Source: Alphaproteobacteria bacterium (lineage in GTDB: Bacteria > Pseudomonadota > Alphaproteobacteria > Rhizobiales > JAKIUO01). From it: 59,698 nt of DNA. Where the stretch lies: contig JAJRQA010000227.1 in NCBI GenBank assembly GCA_024280475.1, positions 1-59,698 of the forward strand, given 5' to 3'. Of the stretch, positions 1 through 8,611 are shown piece after piece. Made by a program: the position numbers and the translations under genes. The notes below the pieces were generated by a model. That model did not search any database, was not told the DNA's origin, and worked only from the letters and a program-made list of their open reading frames with translations. Position 1 is the first letter of the stretch; the number at the start of each line of letters is the position of its first letter.

Positions 1-79
1 TATATTGGCAACTAAAAGACTTTAAGAGGGGAATTGCCTCGCAAGCAATGCTGAACAACAAAAAGGGACGAAGTACATC

Positions 80-1759
80 ATGGAAGAAACGTCAAACCAG
101 AACCTTTGGTCACAACATTATCCTCCTGGTCTTCTTTGGGACAAAGAATACACGCCTCAGAGTTTGCCTGATATGTTTGATCAAGCCATTGCCACCTATC
201 CCAAAAGGGTCTGCAGCGAGTTTTTGGGCCGTACAATCACCTATGGCGAGATGGGGCAGCTGGTTGCACGCGCCGCGCGCGGACTGTCCGATATGGGGAT
301 TGGCAAGGATAGCAAGGTCGGCTTGCTGCTTCCCAACACCCCCACCTATATCATTTTTTATTATGCCATCTTGAAAACCGGCGCCTGTGTGGTCAATTTC
401 AATCCTCTTTATACCATTCCCGAACTCGAATATCAGATAGGTGACAGCGAGACTGATCTGATGGTGACCCTTGATCTCAAGCTGATGTTCGACAAAGTGG
501 AAGCATTGATAGAAAAAGGCGTGCTGAAAAGAGCAGTGATCGCCAATTTCAGTGCGCTTTTGCCCAGCGTAAAGTCCTTTCTCTTCAAGATGGTCAAGGG
601 CAAAGAAGTCGCCAAATGGCGCAATTCATCACAGATCGACAAAATAAGCTCTGCCGAACAAGTGATGTTTAATGCAGGTGAGCCCGTCGTCGCCCAGATT
701 GACCCCCTCAATGATTTGGCCGTCTTGCAATATACGGGCGGCACCACAGGTGTTCCCAAGGGAGCCATGCTGACCCACGCCAATCTGACCACGAATACCG
801 CGCAGATCATGGACTGGGTGACTAATCTTGAACCTGGTACAGAGCGGATACTAGGCATATTGCCGTTTTTCCATGTGTTTGCCATGACCACCATTCTCAA
901 TTTTGGTGTTTCTCATGGAGCTGAATTGCTATTGGTGCCCAAATTTGAGCTGAAAGATACTTTGAAGCTTATTGCCAAGCGCAAACCAACGGTGATGCCG
1001 GGTGTGCCAACTATTTATACTGCCATGCTCAATTATCCAGATATCAAAAGCGTTGATCTTTCCTCTTTGAAATTTTGTATTTCTGGGGGAGCTGGGTTGC
1101 CCGGCGAAATCAGGAAACAGTTCATTGAGGTTTCGGGGTGCAAAATGATCGAGGGCTATGGTCTTTCCGAAACATCCCCCATGGCAACGGCAAACCCCGT
1201 TGATGGCGAACCGCGCGATGGTTCCATCGGTATTCCGGTGCCTGGCACGACGATTACGATCCGCTCCATTGATGATCCAACCATCGAAATGCCCCTGACT
1301 GAGTCTGGCGAGATCTGCATCAAGGGTCCACAGGTCATGCCCGGATACTGGAAGAGACCAGAAGCGACAGAAGAGGTCACCGTGGACGGTTATTTCCGAA
1401 CCGGCGATGTTGGTTATATTGCGGAAGATGGCTTTATCTATATCGTTGATCGCCTCAAGGATATGATCATTGCCTCCGGCTTCAAGATTTATCCTCGCCA
1501 GGTCGAAGAAGCGATTTATCGTTTCCCCGCTGTTGAAGAGGTGACGGTCATCGGCATTCCTGATGAATATCGCGGTGAAGCTCCCAAGGCATTTATCAAG
1601 CTCAAGGACGGACAAACAGCCACAGCGGAGGAAATTCTTGAATTTCTGAAAGGTGAGATTTCCAAAATCGAGCAGCCAGCCGAAATAGAATTCCGCGATG
1701 AGCTGCCAAAGACCATGATCGGAAAATTGTCGAAAAAAGAATTGCGCGAAGGAGCCTAG
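80..1759 (+). CDS. fadD: Long-chain fatty acid--CoA ligase (acyl-CoA synthetase)
   Basis: Activates fatty acids to acyl-CoA through an acyl-AMP intermediate at the inner face of the membrane, the entry step of beta-oxidation and phospholipid recycling. At 559 residues it has the usual length of the family. The phosphate-binding loop YTGGTTGVPKG lies near residue 218, the GYGLSETSP adenine motif near 359, the FRTGD/DRLKDMI hinge region near 437-455, and the catalytic Lys of the C-terminal subdomain (MIGKLSKKELR) near 549, so all parts of an active adenylate-forming enzyme are present. I take the ATG at 80 as start because the family's N-terminal sequence begins there and a purine-rich stretch lies 12-19 bases upstream. 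It stands alone, with convergent radC downstream. The exact chain-length preference cannot be read from sequence. Confidence 0.93.
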   Translation: MEETSNQNLWSQHYPPGLLWDKEYTPQSLPDMFDQAIATYPKRVCSEFLGRTITYGEMGQLVARAARGLSDMGIGKDSKVGLLLPNTPTYIIFYYAILKTGACVVNFNPLYTIPELEYQIGDSETDLMVTLDLKLMFDKVEALIEKGVLKRAVIANFSALLPSVKSFLFKMVKGKEVAKWRNSSQIDKISSAEQVMFNAGEPVVAQIDPLNDLAVLQYTGGTTGVPKGAMLTHANLTTNTAQIMDWVTNLEPGTERILGILPFFHVFAMTTILNFGVSHGAELLLVPKFELKDTLKLIAKRKPTVMPGVPTIYTAMLNYPDIKSVDLSSLKFCISGGAGLPGEIRKQFIEVSGCKMIEGYGLSETSPMATANPVDGEPRDGSIGIPVPGTTITIRSIDDPTIEMPLTESGEICIKGPQVMPGYWKRPEATEEVTVDGYFRTGDVGYIAEDGFIYIVDRLKDMIIASGFKIYPRQVEEAIYRFPAVEEVTVIGIPDEYRGEAPKAFIKLKDGQTATAEEILEFLKGEISKIEQPAEIEFRDELPKTMIGKLSKKELREGA

Positions 1760-1839
1760 GGTTTCGAAGTCGCTGGCTTGTTTTTTTGCAGGGACGCACA
1801 TTTAAGCGAGGGCGTTCAAACAACAAGATGCGCGATTTT

Positions 1840-2010
1840 TAAGGATGGATCCCGGATATTTTTATGGATCCAAGTCCTTCCACTATATGGCCACCCGAGC
1901 CACAAAAATTCCGGGATGACGAATGAGGGGAAACTTTCTTTTCGTCATCCTTGAAAATATGCGGCCACAGTGATTGTTCGGGGTCGTGAAACCACCCCGC
2001 ATATTTGTCG
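1840..2010. repeat. Block of nested inverted repeats in the fadD-radC gap (candidate dispersed repeat)
   Basis: The 343-base gap between the convergent fadD and radC genes has no convincing gene. It holds three exact inverted repeats: ATCCCGGA (1849-1856) with TCCGGGAT (1910-1917); GGATGACGAA (1914-1923) with TTCGTCATCC (1941-1950); and AAATATGCGG (1955-1964) with CCGCATATTT (1997-2006). The CCGGGATGACG word resembles short palindromic repeats scattered through many alphaproteobacterial genomes, so this may be one copy of a REP- or MITE-like family. Only one copy is in the window, so repetition itself cannot be shown. The hairpins could also help end transcription from both sides. Confidence 0.45.
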
Positions 2011-2102
2011 AGGAACCATCTTTAGCAATTTTGCGAGTTGCCGCTCAAATGCCGAGATTTGCGGAAATGCAGTTATCGCGGTCTTTTTCTCGCCGGTACC
2101 TG

Positions 2103-3032
2103 TTAGATCAGGCCCAGACCCTTGAAGCTGGCATGGCCTTCCTTGGCGATGATGATGTGATCGTGCACAGATATGCCAAGGCCTTTGGCCACTTTGACAA
2201 TCTCTTTGGTCATCTCAATATCGCCACGCGAAGGTGTTGGGTCGCCTGATGGGTGATTGTGGGCGAGAATGAGCGCGGTGGCATTAACTTCGAGCGCCCG
2301 TCGACAGATTTCACGCACATAGACCGGAGTGTGGTCAATGGTTCCGGTTTGCTGGACTTCATCAAGTATCAGTCGGTTGCGCTTGTCGAGGAATAAGATC
2401 CTGAATTGTTCACGTGGTTCAAAAGCCATCGCCGCACGGCAATGATCAAGAACCTTGGCCCAGGATGTGAGTACTGGCCGCTCAACGACGGCTGTTTTCA
2501 ACAATCGCCGGGTGGCAGCTTTTATGAGTGCAAATTCACCAATGGCGCCATCCTTGATCCACTTGATCTTGCGCAATTCCCCTTCAGATGCGTTAATCAC
2601 CTCGGCAAAGCTGCCAAAGCGCTGCAACAGCTCCTTGGCAATGGGTTTGGTGTCGCGGCGTGGCAAGGCCCGAAACAAGACGGCTTCGAGTAATTCATAG
2701 TCAGCCAGCGCCTCGCCGTCGCTGTCGAGCAATCTTTGCTTCAGTCGCTCTCGGTGCCCGTGATAGTGTGGGGAGGGGGCTTTACTGTCTTTTGATAACA
2801 ATGGGGGCGCGCCAGCCTTGATGTCCTGCATATCAGGCTCGATTGGCGATGCAGCATTGGCCACAGTGAAATCATCAAACAAGGTGGGGTCGATGTCAGC
2901 ATTGGTGTCTTCGCGTGGTAACAGTCCGAGCTTTTGAGCCTCGGCCTGCACAACCTGCCCGGCCTCTTGATCCGTCAACTCCCGTGTTGTTTTATTGGGA
3001 GTTTTTTTGGAGATTGGAGGTTTTTCGGTCAT
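2103..3032 (-). CDS. radC: RadC family JAB-domain protein
   Basis: A 309-residue RadC/UPF0758 protein. The first 90 or so residues are a charged, poorly conserved extension. A helix-hairpin-helix-like region follows, then the JAB/MPN metalloprotease-like domain with the zinc-binding [14 protein letters not shown] motif at about 258-271. RadC proteins are widespread but their biochemical role is unsettled; the old link to DNA repair came from a misassigned recG allele in E. coli. Its ATG overlaps the stop of the upstream map gene by ATGA, so the two are co-transcribed and probably translationally coupled. Confidence 0.93.
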   Translation of the reverse strand: MTEKPPISKKTPNKTTRELTDQEAGQVVQAEAQKLGLLPREDTNADIDPTLFDDFTVANAASPIEPDMQDIKAGAPPLLSKDSKAPSPHYHGHRERLKQRLLDSDGEALADYELLEAVLFRALPRRDTKPIAKELLQRFGSFAEVINASEGELRKIKWIKDGAIGEFALIKAATRRLLKTAVVERPVLTSWAKVLDHCRAAMAFEPREQFRILFLDKRNRLILDEVQQTGTIDHTPVYVREICRRALEVNATALILAHNHPSGDPTPSRGDIEMTKEIVKVAKGLGISVHDHIIIAKEGHASFKGLGLI

Positions 3033-3844
3033 GTTAGATTATAAGGGGGATTGTCTAGGTTTTTGGGGCTCTTTGTGAATATTTCAAAGCCGGTATCGGT
3101 CACAGCAATGGAATGTTCGAACTGAGCCGACAATGATTTGTCTCGCGTGACCGCTGTCCATCCATCGCCCAACACTTTGACGTCGGGGCGACCCAGATTG
3201 ATCATGGGCTCAATGGTAAAAAACATACCTGACTTCAGGCGTGTGCCTCTGCCCGCTTCACCATAATGCAGGATATTGGGCTTGGTATGAAAAACACGTC
3301 CCAGACCATGTCCGCAAAACTCGCGCACAATCGAACAGTTTTCAGATTCGGCGTAAGCCTGGATCGCATGGCCGATATCGCCGGTTGTCGCGCCATCCTT
3401 AACGACATTGAGGCCTCGCATCAGACACTCATAGGTAATATTGATCAGGCGCTCGGCTTTGCGTGAAATTTCTCCAACGGGAAACATACGGCTGCTGTCT
3501 CCGTGCCAGCCGTCTTTGATGAGGGTGACGTCGAGATTAATGATGTCCCCCTCTTTCAAGGTGCGAGCACCGGGAATGCCATGACAGACAACATGGTTAA
3601 GGGATGTGCAGATGGAGCCCTTGAAGCCGCGATAATTAAGCGGAGCGGGGATGCAGTCATGATCCATGGCAAATTCAAATGCTAGCTTGTCCAGCTCGTC
3701 GGTGCGCATGCCGGGGGCGACATGTTCAACCAGCATATCAAGTGTCTGTGCGGTTAACAGCCCGGCCAGCCTCATGCCTTCCAGACGTTCGTCGAGACTG
3801 AAATCTTCTTCTCTTAAAGTTGTCGATTGATCAAGAGTACTCAT
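3029..3844 (-). CDS. map: Type I methionine aminopeptidase
   Basis: Removes the initiator methionine from nascent proteins in the cytoplasm. It has 271 residues when started at the ATG at 3844 (MSTLDQ). A longer in-frame opening reaches 3973, but the added residues match nothing in the family. The five metal ligands of the pita-bread fold are present: two Asp in [16 protein letters not shown], His in [12 protein letters not shown], Glu in FFTIEPMI and Glu in QFEHSIAVT. The stop codon overlaps the radC start. The gene is divergent from aspS across a 228-base intergenic region. Confidence 0.95.
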   Translation of the reverse strand: MSTLDQSTTLREEDFSLDERLEGMRLAGLLTAQTLDMLVEHVAPGMRTDELDKLAFEFAMDHDCIPAPLNYRGFKGSICTSLNHVVCHGIPGARTLKEGDIINLDVTLIKDGWHGDSSRMFPVGEISRKAERLINITYECLMRGLNVVKDGATTGDIGHAIQAYAESENCSIVREFCGHGLGRVFHTKPNILHYGEAGRGTRLKSGMFFTIEPMINLGRPDVKVLGDGWTAVTRDKSLSAQFEHSIAVTDTGFEIFTKSPKNLDNPPYNLT

Positions 3845-4009
3845 AGTTGTGTTTTCCCAAGTGGCCAGGATCAGTAGATCTAGGACAGGTGATAAGCAGG
3901 TCTCCAAAGAAAATACATTGGGGGCCTTTGCGCTTCTTTTCTTGACTATACAAAGTGAAGCGTTAGTTCTCAATCACAGAATGAGCATAAGTGCCAATTG
4001 GCGTCATGC

Positions 4010-4038
4010 TTGACAAACGCATAGGCCCGTGTGCTGTT
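4010..4038 (+). promoter_or_regulatory. Possible promoter of aspS
   Basis: A perfect -35 hexamer TTGACA (4010-4015) is followed after 17 bases by GCTGTT, a weak -10, some 35 bases before the aspS start. Alphaproteobacterial housekeeping promoters often keep only TTGAC. Inferred from spacing and position alone. Confidence 0.3.
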
Positions 4039-4072
4039 GCGCGCAAACAATGTTTGGTGGAGACAAAAACCA

Positions 4073-5875
4073 ATGACCCATGAATATCGTAGCCATAATT
4101 GTGGTGAGCTTGAAGCAAAGAATGTCGGCGACCAGGTACGCCTGTCTGGCTGGGTTCATCGTATCCGGGATCACGGAGGTTTGCTATTCATTGATCTGCG
4201 CGATCATCATGGCCTGATCCAGTGTGTTGTGGAGCCTGACGAGAGCGAATTTTCCAAAGCTGAAAATATTCACGCAGAATGGGTGGTGCGCATTAATGGT
4301 CCCGTGGTCGCCAGATCCGATGAAACCATCAATAAAGACCTGCCAACCGGGCATATTGAAGTGCGGATCGAGCAGCTCGAAGTGCTGTCCAAGTCAGAAG
4401 AGCTGCCGCTGCCCATTTTTGGCGAGCCTGACTATCCCGAAGATACGCGCCTTAAATATCGTTTTCTTGATCTACGCCGCGAAACCATTCACGGTAATAT
4501 TGTCAAGCGCTCGAAAATCATCTCGTCGATGCGCAACCGGATGGTTGAACAGGGTTTTATGGAATATCAAACCCCGATACTGACAGCATCCAGCCCCGAA
4601 GGCGCGCGCGATTTTTTGGTACCAAGCCGGGTGCATCCGGGAAAATTTTATGCCTTGCCGCAAGCACCACAGCAATTCAAGCAGCTGATTATGATGGCTG
4701 GCTTTGATCGCTATTTCCAGATCGCCCCTTGTTTTCGCGACGAAGATGCACGGGCAGATCGCTCGCCGGGCGAATTTTATCAACTCGATATTGAGATGAG
4801 TTTTGTCACGCAAGAGGATGTGTTCGAGGCCGTTGAACCCATGCTGTTGGGATTGTTCGAAGAGTTTGGTGGCAAGCAGGTGGCCAAAGACTTCCCAAAA
4901 ATTCCATTTGATGAAGCGTTTCGCAAATATGGATCTGACAAACCCGATTTGCGTAATCCGCTGATCATGGAAGACGTCAGTGAGCATTTCCGTGGTGGCG
5001 GCTTTGGCATCTTTGCTGGCATATTGGATAAAGACGAAAAAAATGCCGTTTGGGCCATCCCCGCGCCAAGCGGCGGTTCGCGAGCCTTTTGCGACCGCAT
5101 GAACGGCTGGGCGCAAAAGGAAGAAAAACAGCCCGGACTCGCTTATATCTTCTTCAAAGAAGGTAAGGGATCTGGGCCCGTTGCCAAAAATATTGGTGAA
5201 GAGCGCACGATGGCCTTGCGAGATCAGCTTGGTTTAAAGGATGGCGATGCAGTTTTCTTTGCCGCCGGTGACCCCAAGGATTTCGCTGAATTTGCTGGAC
5301 GGGCCCGCGTGCGAGTGGGGGAACAGCTGGAATTAACAGATAAAGACAAGTTTGCATTTTGCTGGATAGTTGATTTTCCAATGTTTGAATGGGATGAAGA
5401 AAACAAGAAAATCGACTTCTCCCATAATCCCTTTTCGATGCCGCAAGGGGGGCTTGACGTTCTCACAAATGCCAAAAGCGATGAAGAACTGCTGGATATC
5501 AAAGCCTATCAATACGATATTGTCTGTAATGGCATTGAGCTGTCATCTGGGGCGATCAGGAACCATTTGCCTGAAATCATGTACAAGGCCTTCGATATTG
5601 CAGGCTATGGCAAAGAGGTGCTCGAGGACAAATTTGGTGGCATGTTGCGCGCCTTGCAATATGGCGCCCCACCGCATGGCGGCATTGCCCCGGGAGTAGA
5701 TCGCATCGTCATGCTATTGTGTGATGAACCCAATATTCGCGAAGTCACCATGTTCCCCATGAATCAGCAAGCCGAAGACCTGCTGATGGGGGCCCCGGAC
5801 AATGTTGGTCCTGAACAGTTACGCGAGCTGCATATACGGCTCAACCTGCCCAAGACCAAGGGTGAGGGTCTGTAA
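4073..5875 (+). CDS. aspS: Aspartyl-tRNA synthetase, probably non-discriminating (Asp/Asn)
   Basis: Charges tRNA-Asp with aspartate; class II, bacterial type, 600 residues. It has an N-terminal OB-fold anticodon-binding domain, the catalytic core with motif 2 ([15 protein letters not shown]) and motif 3 (GVDRIVMLL), and the bacterial GAD insertion. The OB-fold carries RDHGG near residue 34. That His is found in non-discriminating AspRS, where E. coli has Leu, so the enzyme may also form Asp-tRNA-Asn for conversion by GatCAB, the usual alphaproteobacterial route. The GatCAB genes are not in the window. I chose the ATG at 4073 ([11 protein letters not shown], the family start) over a GTG at 4031. 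A strong terminator follows. Confidence 0.97.
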   Translation: MTHEYRSHNCGELEAKNVGDQVRLSGWVHRIRDHGGLLFIDLRDHHGLIQCVVEPDESEFSKAENIHAEWVVRINGPVVARSDETINKDLPTGHIEVRIEQLEVLSKSEELPLPIFGEPDYPEDTRLKYRFLDLRRETIHGNIVKRSKIISSMRNRMVEQGFMEYQTPILTASSPEGARDFLVPSRVHPGKFYALPQAPQQFKQLIMMAGFDRYFQIAPCFRDEDARADRSPGEFYQLDIEMSFVTQEDVFEAVEPMLLGLFEEFGGKQVAKDFPKIPFDEAFRKYGSDKPDLRNPLIMEDVSEHFRGGGFGIFAGILDKDEKNAVWAIPAPSGGSRAFCDRMNGWAQKEEKQPGLAYIFFKEGKGSGPVAKNIGEERTMALRDQLGLKDGDAVFFAAGDPKDFAEFAGRARVRVGEQLELTDKDKFAFCWIVDFPMFEWDEENKKIDFSHNPFSMPQGGLDVLTNAKSDEELLDIKAYQYDIVCNGIELSSGAIRNHLPEIMYKAFDIAGYGKEVLEDKFGGMLRALQYGAPPHGGIAPGVDRIVMLLCDEPNIREVTMFPMNQQAEDLLMGAPDNVGPEQLRELHIRLNLPKTKGEGL

Positions 5876-5987
5876 ATTAGGAATATATTAAGGATAATGA
5901 GGTAAATTAGATCCATCCAGCTTTGTGCTGGACCAAGCAAGCAGGTGACATTATCTGCTTTGTTTGACGCCTCCCTGTAAACTTTCT
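5876..5987 (+). ncRNA. aspS 3' region with two hairpins ahead of the terminator (possible 3'UTR RNA)
   Basis: Between the aspS stop and its terminator are about 110 untranslated bases that can fold into TCCAGC/GCTGGA (5916-5932, loop TTTGT) and a weaker CAAGCAG/CTGCTTTG hairpin (about 5937-5962). This is more structure than a plain 3' end needs, and small RNAs are often cut from such 3'UTRs. I recognise no known RNA family, so this is only a possibility. Confidence 0.2.
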
Positions 5988-6020
5988 GAGCCGCCATATT
6001 CTTTGGCGGCTCTTTTTTTT
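5988..6020 (+). terminator. Rho-independent terminator of aspS
   Basis: A perfect 9-bp stem GAGCCGCCA/TGGCGGCTC with a 7-base loop is followed by an uninterrupted run of T, a textbook intrinsic terminator. Confidence 0.9.
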
Positions 6021-6161
6021 GCCTTTATCAGGTCAAGAAATTGTCGATTCTTTTTGCCAGCATTAACAATAATGTCACCACACTATAGTATAGTGATAGG
6101 ACAAAGTGATTCGTTTGTGGTACTGTGCGCGTATGTACGGTTATAAAAGTGGGTTGTATCA

Positions 6162-6710
6162 ATGGGTTTAAAAAGAGTTGCTGACAGTCGTCGCGTGAAT
6201 GATGATAGTGCTATTTCGTTTGGCGAGAAATATGTCGAATCCGACAATTTCAAAGACGTCTTTCGTGAAGGCATGGCCCTTGTCGAGGAAGCCGCTGGCT
6301 ATCTTGAAGGGCAAGGTCGTCTTGAGGCCAAGAAACTTCAGCCAGAATTATCCTTTGCCTATGCGACCGAGAGCATGCGCCTGACCACGCGGCTGATGCA
6401 GCTGGCGTCCTGGCTGCTTATTCGTCGTGCCGTTAACGAGGGTGAAATGACCCTTGAGCAGGCTGAAGAGGAAGAGCATAAAGTTAAATTGCAGGCTATT
6501 GGTTCCCTCGCTAGAGCAAAAGGCTATGATGAGCTTCCCGCGTCGATGAAAGAATTGGTTGAGCGTAGCTTGCGGTTTTATGATCGCATTGTGAAGCTGG
6601 ATCGCATGATCCGCGACACGACCGAAGAAGATCATGAAGATCAAAATAGCGATAGTCCCCTTAGTCAGCATATCGGGCGCCTTAAGGCAGCCTTTGAGGG
6701 TAGTGACTAG
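6162..6710 (+). CDS. rcdA: RcdA / DUF1465 family cell-cycle protein
   Basis: A 182-residue DUF1465 protein. In Caulobacter the family member RcdA is an adaptor that helps deliver CtrA and other substrates to the ClpXP protease at the pole during the G1-S transition. The core signature is clear: ESMRLTTRLMQLASWLLIRRA near residues 66-87, preceded by the helical LVEEAAGYL segment, in a small three-helix-bundle protein. The acidic C-terminal tail is typical. The gene is monocistronic: an intrinsic terminator lies before it (aspS) and another just after. The partners CtrA, CpdR and PopA are not in this window, so its target here is inferred from the family. Confidence 0.87.
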   Translation: MGLKRVADSRRVNDDSAISFGEKYVESDNFKDVFREGMALVEEAAGYLEGQGRLEAKKLQPELSFAYATESMRLTTRLMQLASWLLIRRAVNEGEMTLEQAEEEEHKVKLQAIGSLARAKGYDELPASMKELVERSLRFYDRIVKLDRMIRDTTEEDHEDQNSDSPLSQHIGRLKAAFEGSD

Positions 6711-6738
6711 TCGCAGCTTCCAATAAACGAATTCAAAC

Positions 6739-6770
6739 ACGGGTGCGCATTGATTTGCGTGCCCGTTTTT
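6739..6770 (+). terminator. Rho-independent terminator of rcdA
   Basis: ACGGGTGCGCA pairs with TGCGTGCCCGT around a short ttgatt loop, with a T-T mismatch in the stem, and a run of T follows. Confidence 0.85.
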
Positions 6771-6840
6771 ATTTGAATTTTCTGGTTTTATCAAAAAACA
6801 GACATGTTGCAACGAGCCGCGATATGGATATGATCACAGC

Positions 6841-7752
6841 ATGACAAAAGACAGTTTTACCAACCGGGTATGGAGCGCAATCGTGGGTAATAAAGGGGAT
6901 CATACAGTGGGCAACTTTTCTGACTTTGACCTTGATCAAGAGCTGTTGCCGGACTGGATTGATGAACAGGCCCATGCAAGTGGTTCCTATCCTTACGACA
7001 AACGAATGAAAAACAAGGTATATGCTGCAGAACTTCACGCCTTGCATATTGAGCTTGCAAAACTGCAGCGCCATGTGGGTGAGCAGGGTGAACGCCTGGT
7101 TCTCGTATTTGAAGGGCGTGATGCAGCGGGCAAGGGTGGTTCAATCAAACGATTTATGGAGCATCTCAACCCGCGTTCGGCGAAGGTTGTGGCCCTTGCC
7201 AAACCCACCGATGAAGAGCAGGGCCAATGGTATTTCCAACGATATATCGCGCATCTTCCCACCAAGGGCAATATGACACTGTTTGATCGCTCCTGGTATA
7301 ATCGCGCCGGTGTAGAGCCGGTCATGGGGTTTTGTACGCCGCAACAAAATGAACAGTTTTTACAAGAATCTCCCGCATTTGAAAAAATGCTCAACCGTGA
7401 AGGCATCAAGCTGTTTAAATTCTGGCTGACCGTTGGCCGTGAGATGCAGCTGAAGCGTTTTCATGCCCGTCGTCATGATCCACTAAAGCAATGGAAGCTG
7501 TCACCAATCGATTATAAATCCATACCTTTGTGGGACGACTATACCAAAAATATTGGCAAAATGTTTGAGTTCACGCACGCAAAGGAAACGCCTTGGACCA
7601 TTATTAAGTCCAATGACAAGCGCCGCGCAAGGCTGGCTATTATACGCTGCGTTTTAAGTCAGTACGATTATGCAGGTAAAGACCATGAAGCAGTTGGAAC
7701 CCCTGACACTAAAATAGTGGGTGGCTCACCAGAATTTTTAAGCACGGCGTAA
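6841..7752 (+). CDS. ppk2: Polyphosphate kinase 2 family protein
   Basis: Transfers phosphate between polyphosphate and nucleotides; members prefer either synthesis of NDP/NTP from polyphosphate or the reverse. It has 303 residues with a single PPK2 domain. The Walker A loop GRDAAGKGG is at about 92-100, and the Walker B/lid region DRSWYNRAGVEPVMGF lies some 50 residues later, as expected for a one-domain PPK2. The ATG at 6841 is used; its ribosome-binding site is weak and the first 30 residues are less conserved, so the true start could lie slightly downstream. It is followed 17 bases later by the DksA-type gene, likely in one transcript, which fits a stress or starvation role. Confidence 0.92.
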   Translation: MTKDSFTNRVWSAIVGNKGDHTVGNFSDFDLDQELLPDWIDEQAHASGSYPYDKRMKNKVYAAELHALHIELAKLQRHVGEQGERLVLVFEGRDAAGKGGSIKRFMEHLNPRSAKVVALAKPTDEEQGQWYFQRYIAHLPTKGNMTLFDRSWYNRAGVEPVMGFCTPQQNEQFLQESPAFEKMLNREGIKLFKFWLTVGREMQLKRFHARRHDPLKQWKLSPIDYKSIPLWDDYTKNIGKMFEFTHAKETPWTIIKSNDKRRARLAIIRCVLSQYDYAGKDHEAVGTPDTKIVGGSPEFLSTA

Positions 7753-7769
7753 TGCAAAAGTGAGATGAT

Positions 7770-8105
7770 ATGAGCATAAATATTGATCATTTCGAAAATT
7801 TGCTGCTTGCCCGGCGCATCGAGCTTGAAGAAGCCAGTGAACTGGCAGAACAAAGCCGTGACGCTGTTCAGTTGGATCAGACATCTGTTGGCCGCGTCTC
7901 GCGCATTGATGCCATACAACGACAAGAAATGGCCAAGGCAGGGGAGCAGCGTCGTTTGAATGAGATTAGCCGCATTCAAACCGCTATGAAACGCATTGCC
8001 CAAGATGCGTATGGTGATTGTTTGAAATGCGGTGAGGAAATCGCTTTGAAGCGATTGGAATTCGATCCTGCCGCGCCGCTTTGCATCAAATGCGCCAAGG
8101 GCTGA
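7770..8105 (+). CDS. DksA/TraR-type C4 zinc finger protein
   Basis: A 111-residue protein with an N-terminal helical hairpin and a C-terminal four-cysteine zinc finger, CLKCGEEIALKRLEFDP followed by CIKC, the hallmark of the DksA/TraR family. It is shorter than full-length DksA (about 150 residues), so it resembles the small DksA-like proteins that can enter the RNA polymerase secondary channel. Whether it has the acidic coiled-coil tip needed for ppGpp synergy is unclear; the tip region here reads VSRIDAIQRQEMAKA. The finger contains the canonical Cys set. It lies directly after ppk2. Confidence 0.87.
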   Translation: MSINIDHFENLLLARRIELEEASELAEQSRDAVQLDQTSVGRVSRIDAIQRQEMAKAGEQRRLNEISRIQTAMKRIAQDAYGDCLKCGEEIALKRLEFDPAAPLCIKCAKG

Positions 8106-8253
8106 TATACGTTTGTATGTTCTGCCAATCTAAACGGACTGACCGTGGCATTTTATTTCCTTGAAAATCTTGACTACAATAGTATGTTATTGGGTATGAA
8201 TTGGAGTGCTTCCAAGAAGCATCTGAATTGATCAAAATTTTGAAAGGAATGTC

Positions 8254-8553
8254 ATGAGCGTTGAAATACCAGATCGTGATGGCGATGGATATCTGACCGA
8301 TATGGGAAACTGGACCGAGGAAATCGGCAAGGCCATGGCGGTAGCCGATGGAATTGAACTTGATGATGCAAAATGGAATCACATCATGAAGGCGCGCGAG
8401 GCATTTGAAGACACTCAGTCCGTTTTGCCAATCCGCAAATTTGCCAAATATGTCGGTGAAGATAAAAAAGACATGTTCAAGATGTGGAACACCGGTCCCA
8501 TGAAGCCGATCACTAAATATGGTGGATTACCTAAGCCTACCGGCTGCGTCTAA
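8254..8553 (+). CDS. tusE: TusE/DsrC family sulfur-relay protein
   Basis: A 99-residue protein ending GLPKPTGCV, with the essential penultimate cysteine of the TusE/DsrC family that carries a persulfide sulfur. True DsrC has a second cysteine about ten residues before it; here that place is Lys/Thr, so it fits the TusE-like class with one cysteine (tRNA 2-thiouridylation or general sulfur transfer) better than dissimilatory sulfur metabolism. The downstream FAKYVGEDKKDMFKMW region matches the family helix. No TusBCD or DsrEFH genes are in the window. A GAAAGG-type ribosome-binding site precedes the ATG, and a bidirectional terminator follows. Confidence 0.88.
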   Translation: MSVEIPDRDGDGYLTDMGNWTEEIGKAMAVADGIELDDAKWNHIMKAREAFEDTQSVLPIRKFAKYVGEDKKDMFKMWNTGPMKPITKYGGLPKPTGCV

Positions 8554-8573
8554 CTAACCGCTAAAAAACTAAA

Positions 8574-8606
8574 AACCAGCGCGAAGTCACCTTCGCGCTG
8601 GTTTTT
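8574..8606. terminator. Bidirectional terminator between tusE and tyrS
   Basis: AACCAGCGCGAAG/CTTCGCGCTGGTT forms a perfect 13-bp stem around TCAC, with T-run on the plus strand and A-run before it, so it can serve both convergent genes. Confidence 0.9.
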
Positions 8607-8611
8607 TGTGT

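Noticed and set aside
929-1801. Long reverse open frame opposite fadD
   Set aside because: Fully antisense to a clear gene, with no family resemblance; a shadow of codon bias.
1974-2249. Forward open frame over the radC 3' end
   Set aside because: Overlaps radC on the other strand and has no recognisable domain or ribosome-binding site.
4472-5116. Reverse 214-residue open frame in aspS
   Set aside because: Antisense to the AspRS catalytic core, whose motifs fix the coding strand.
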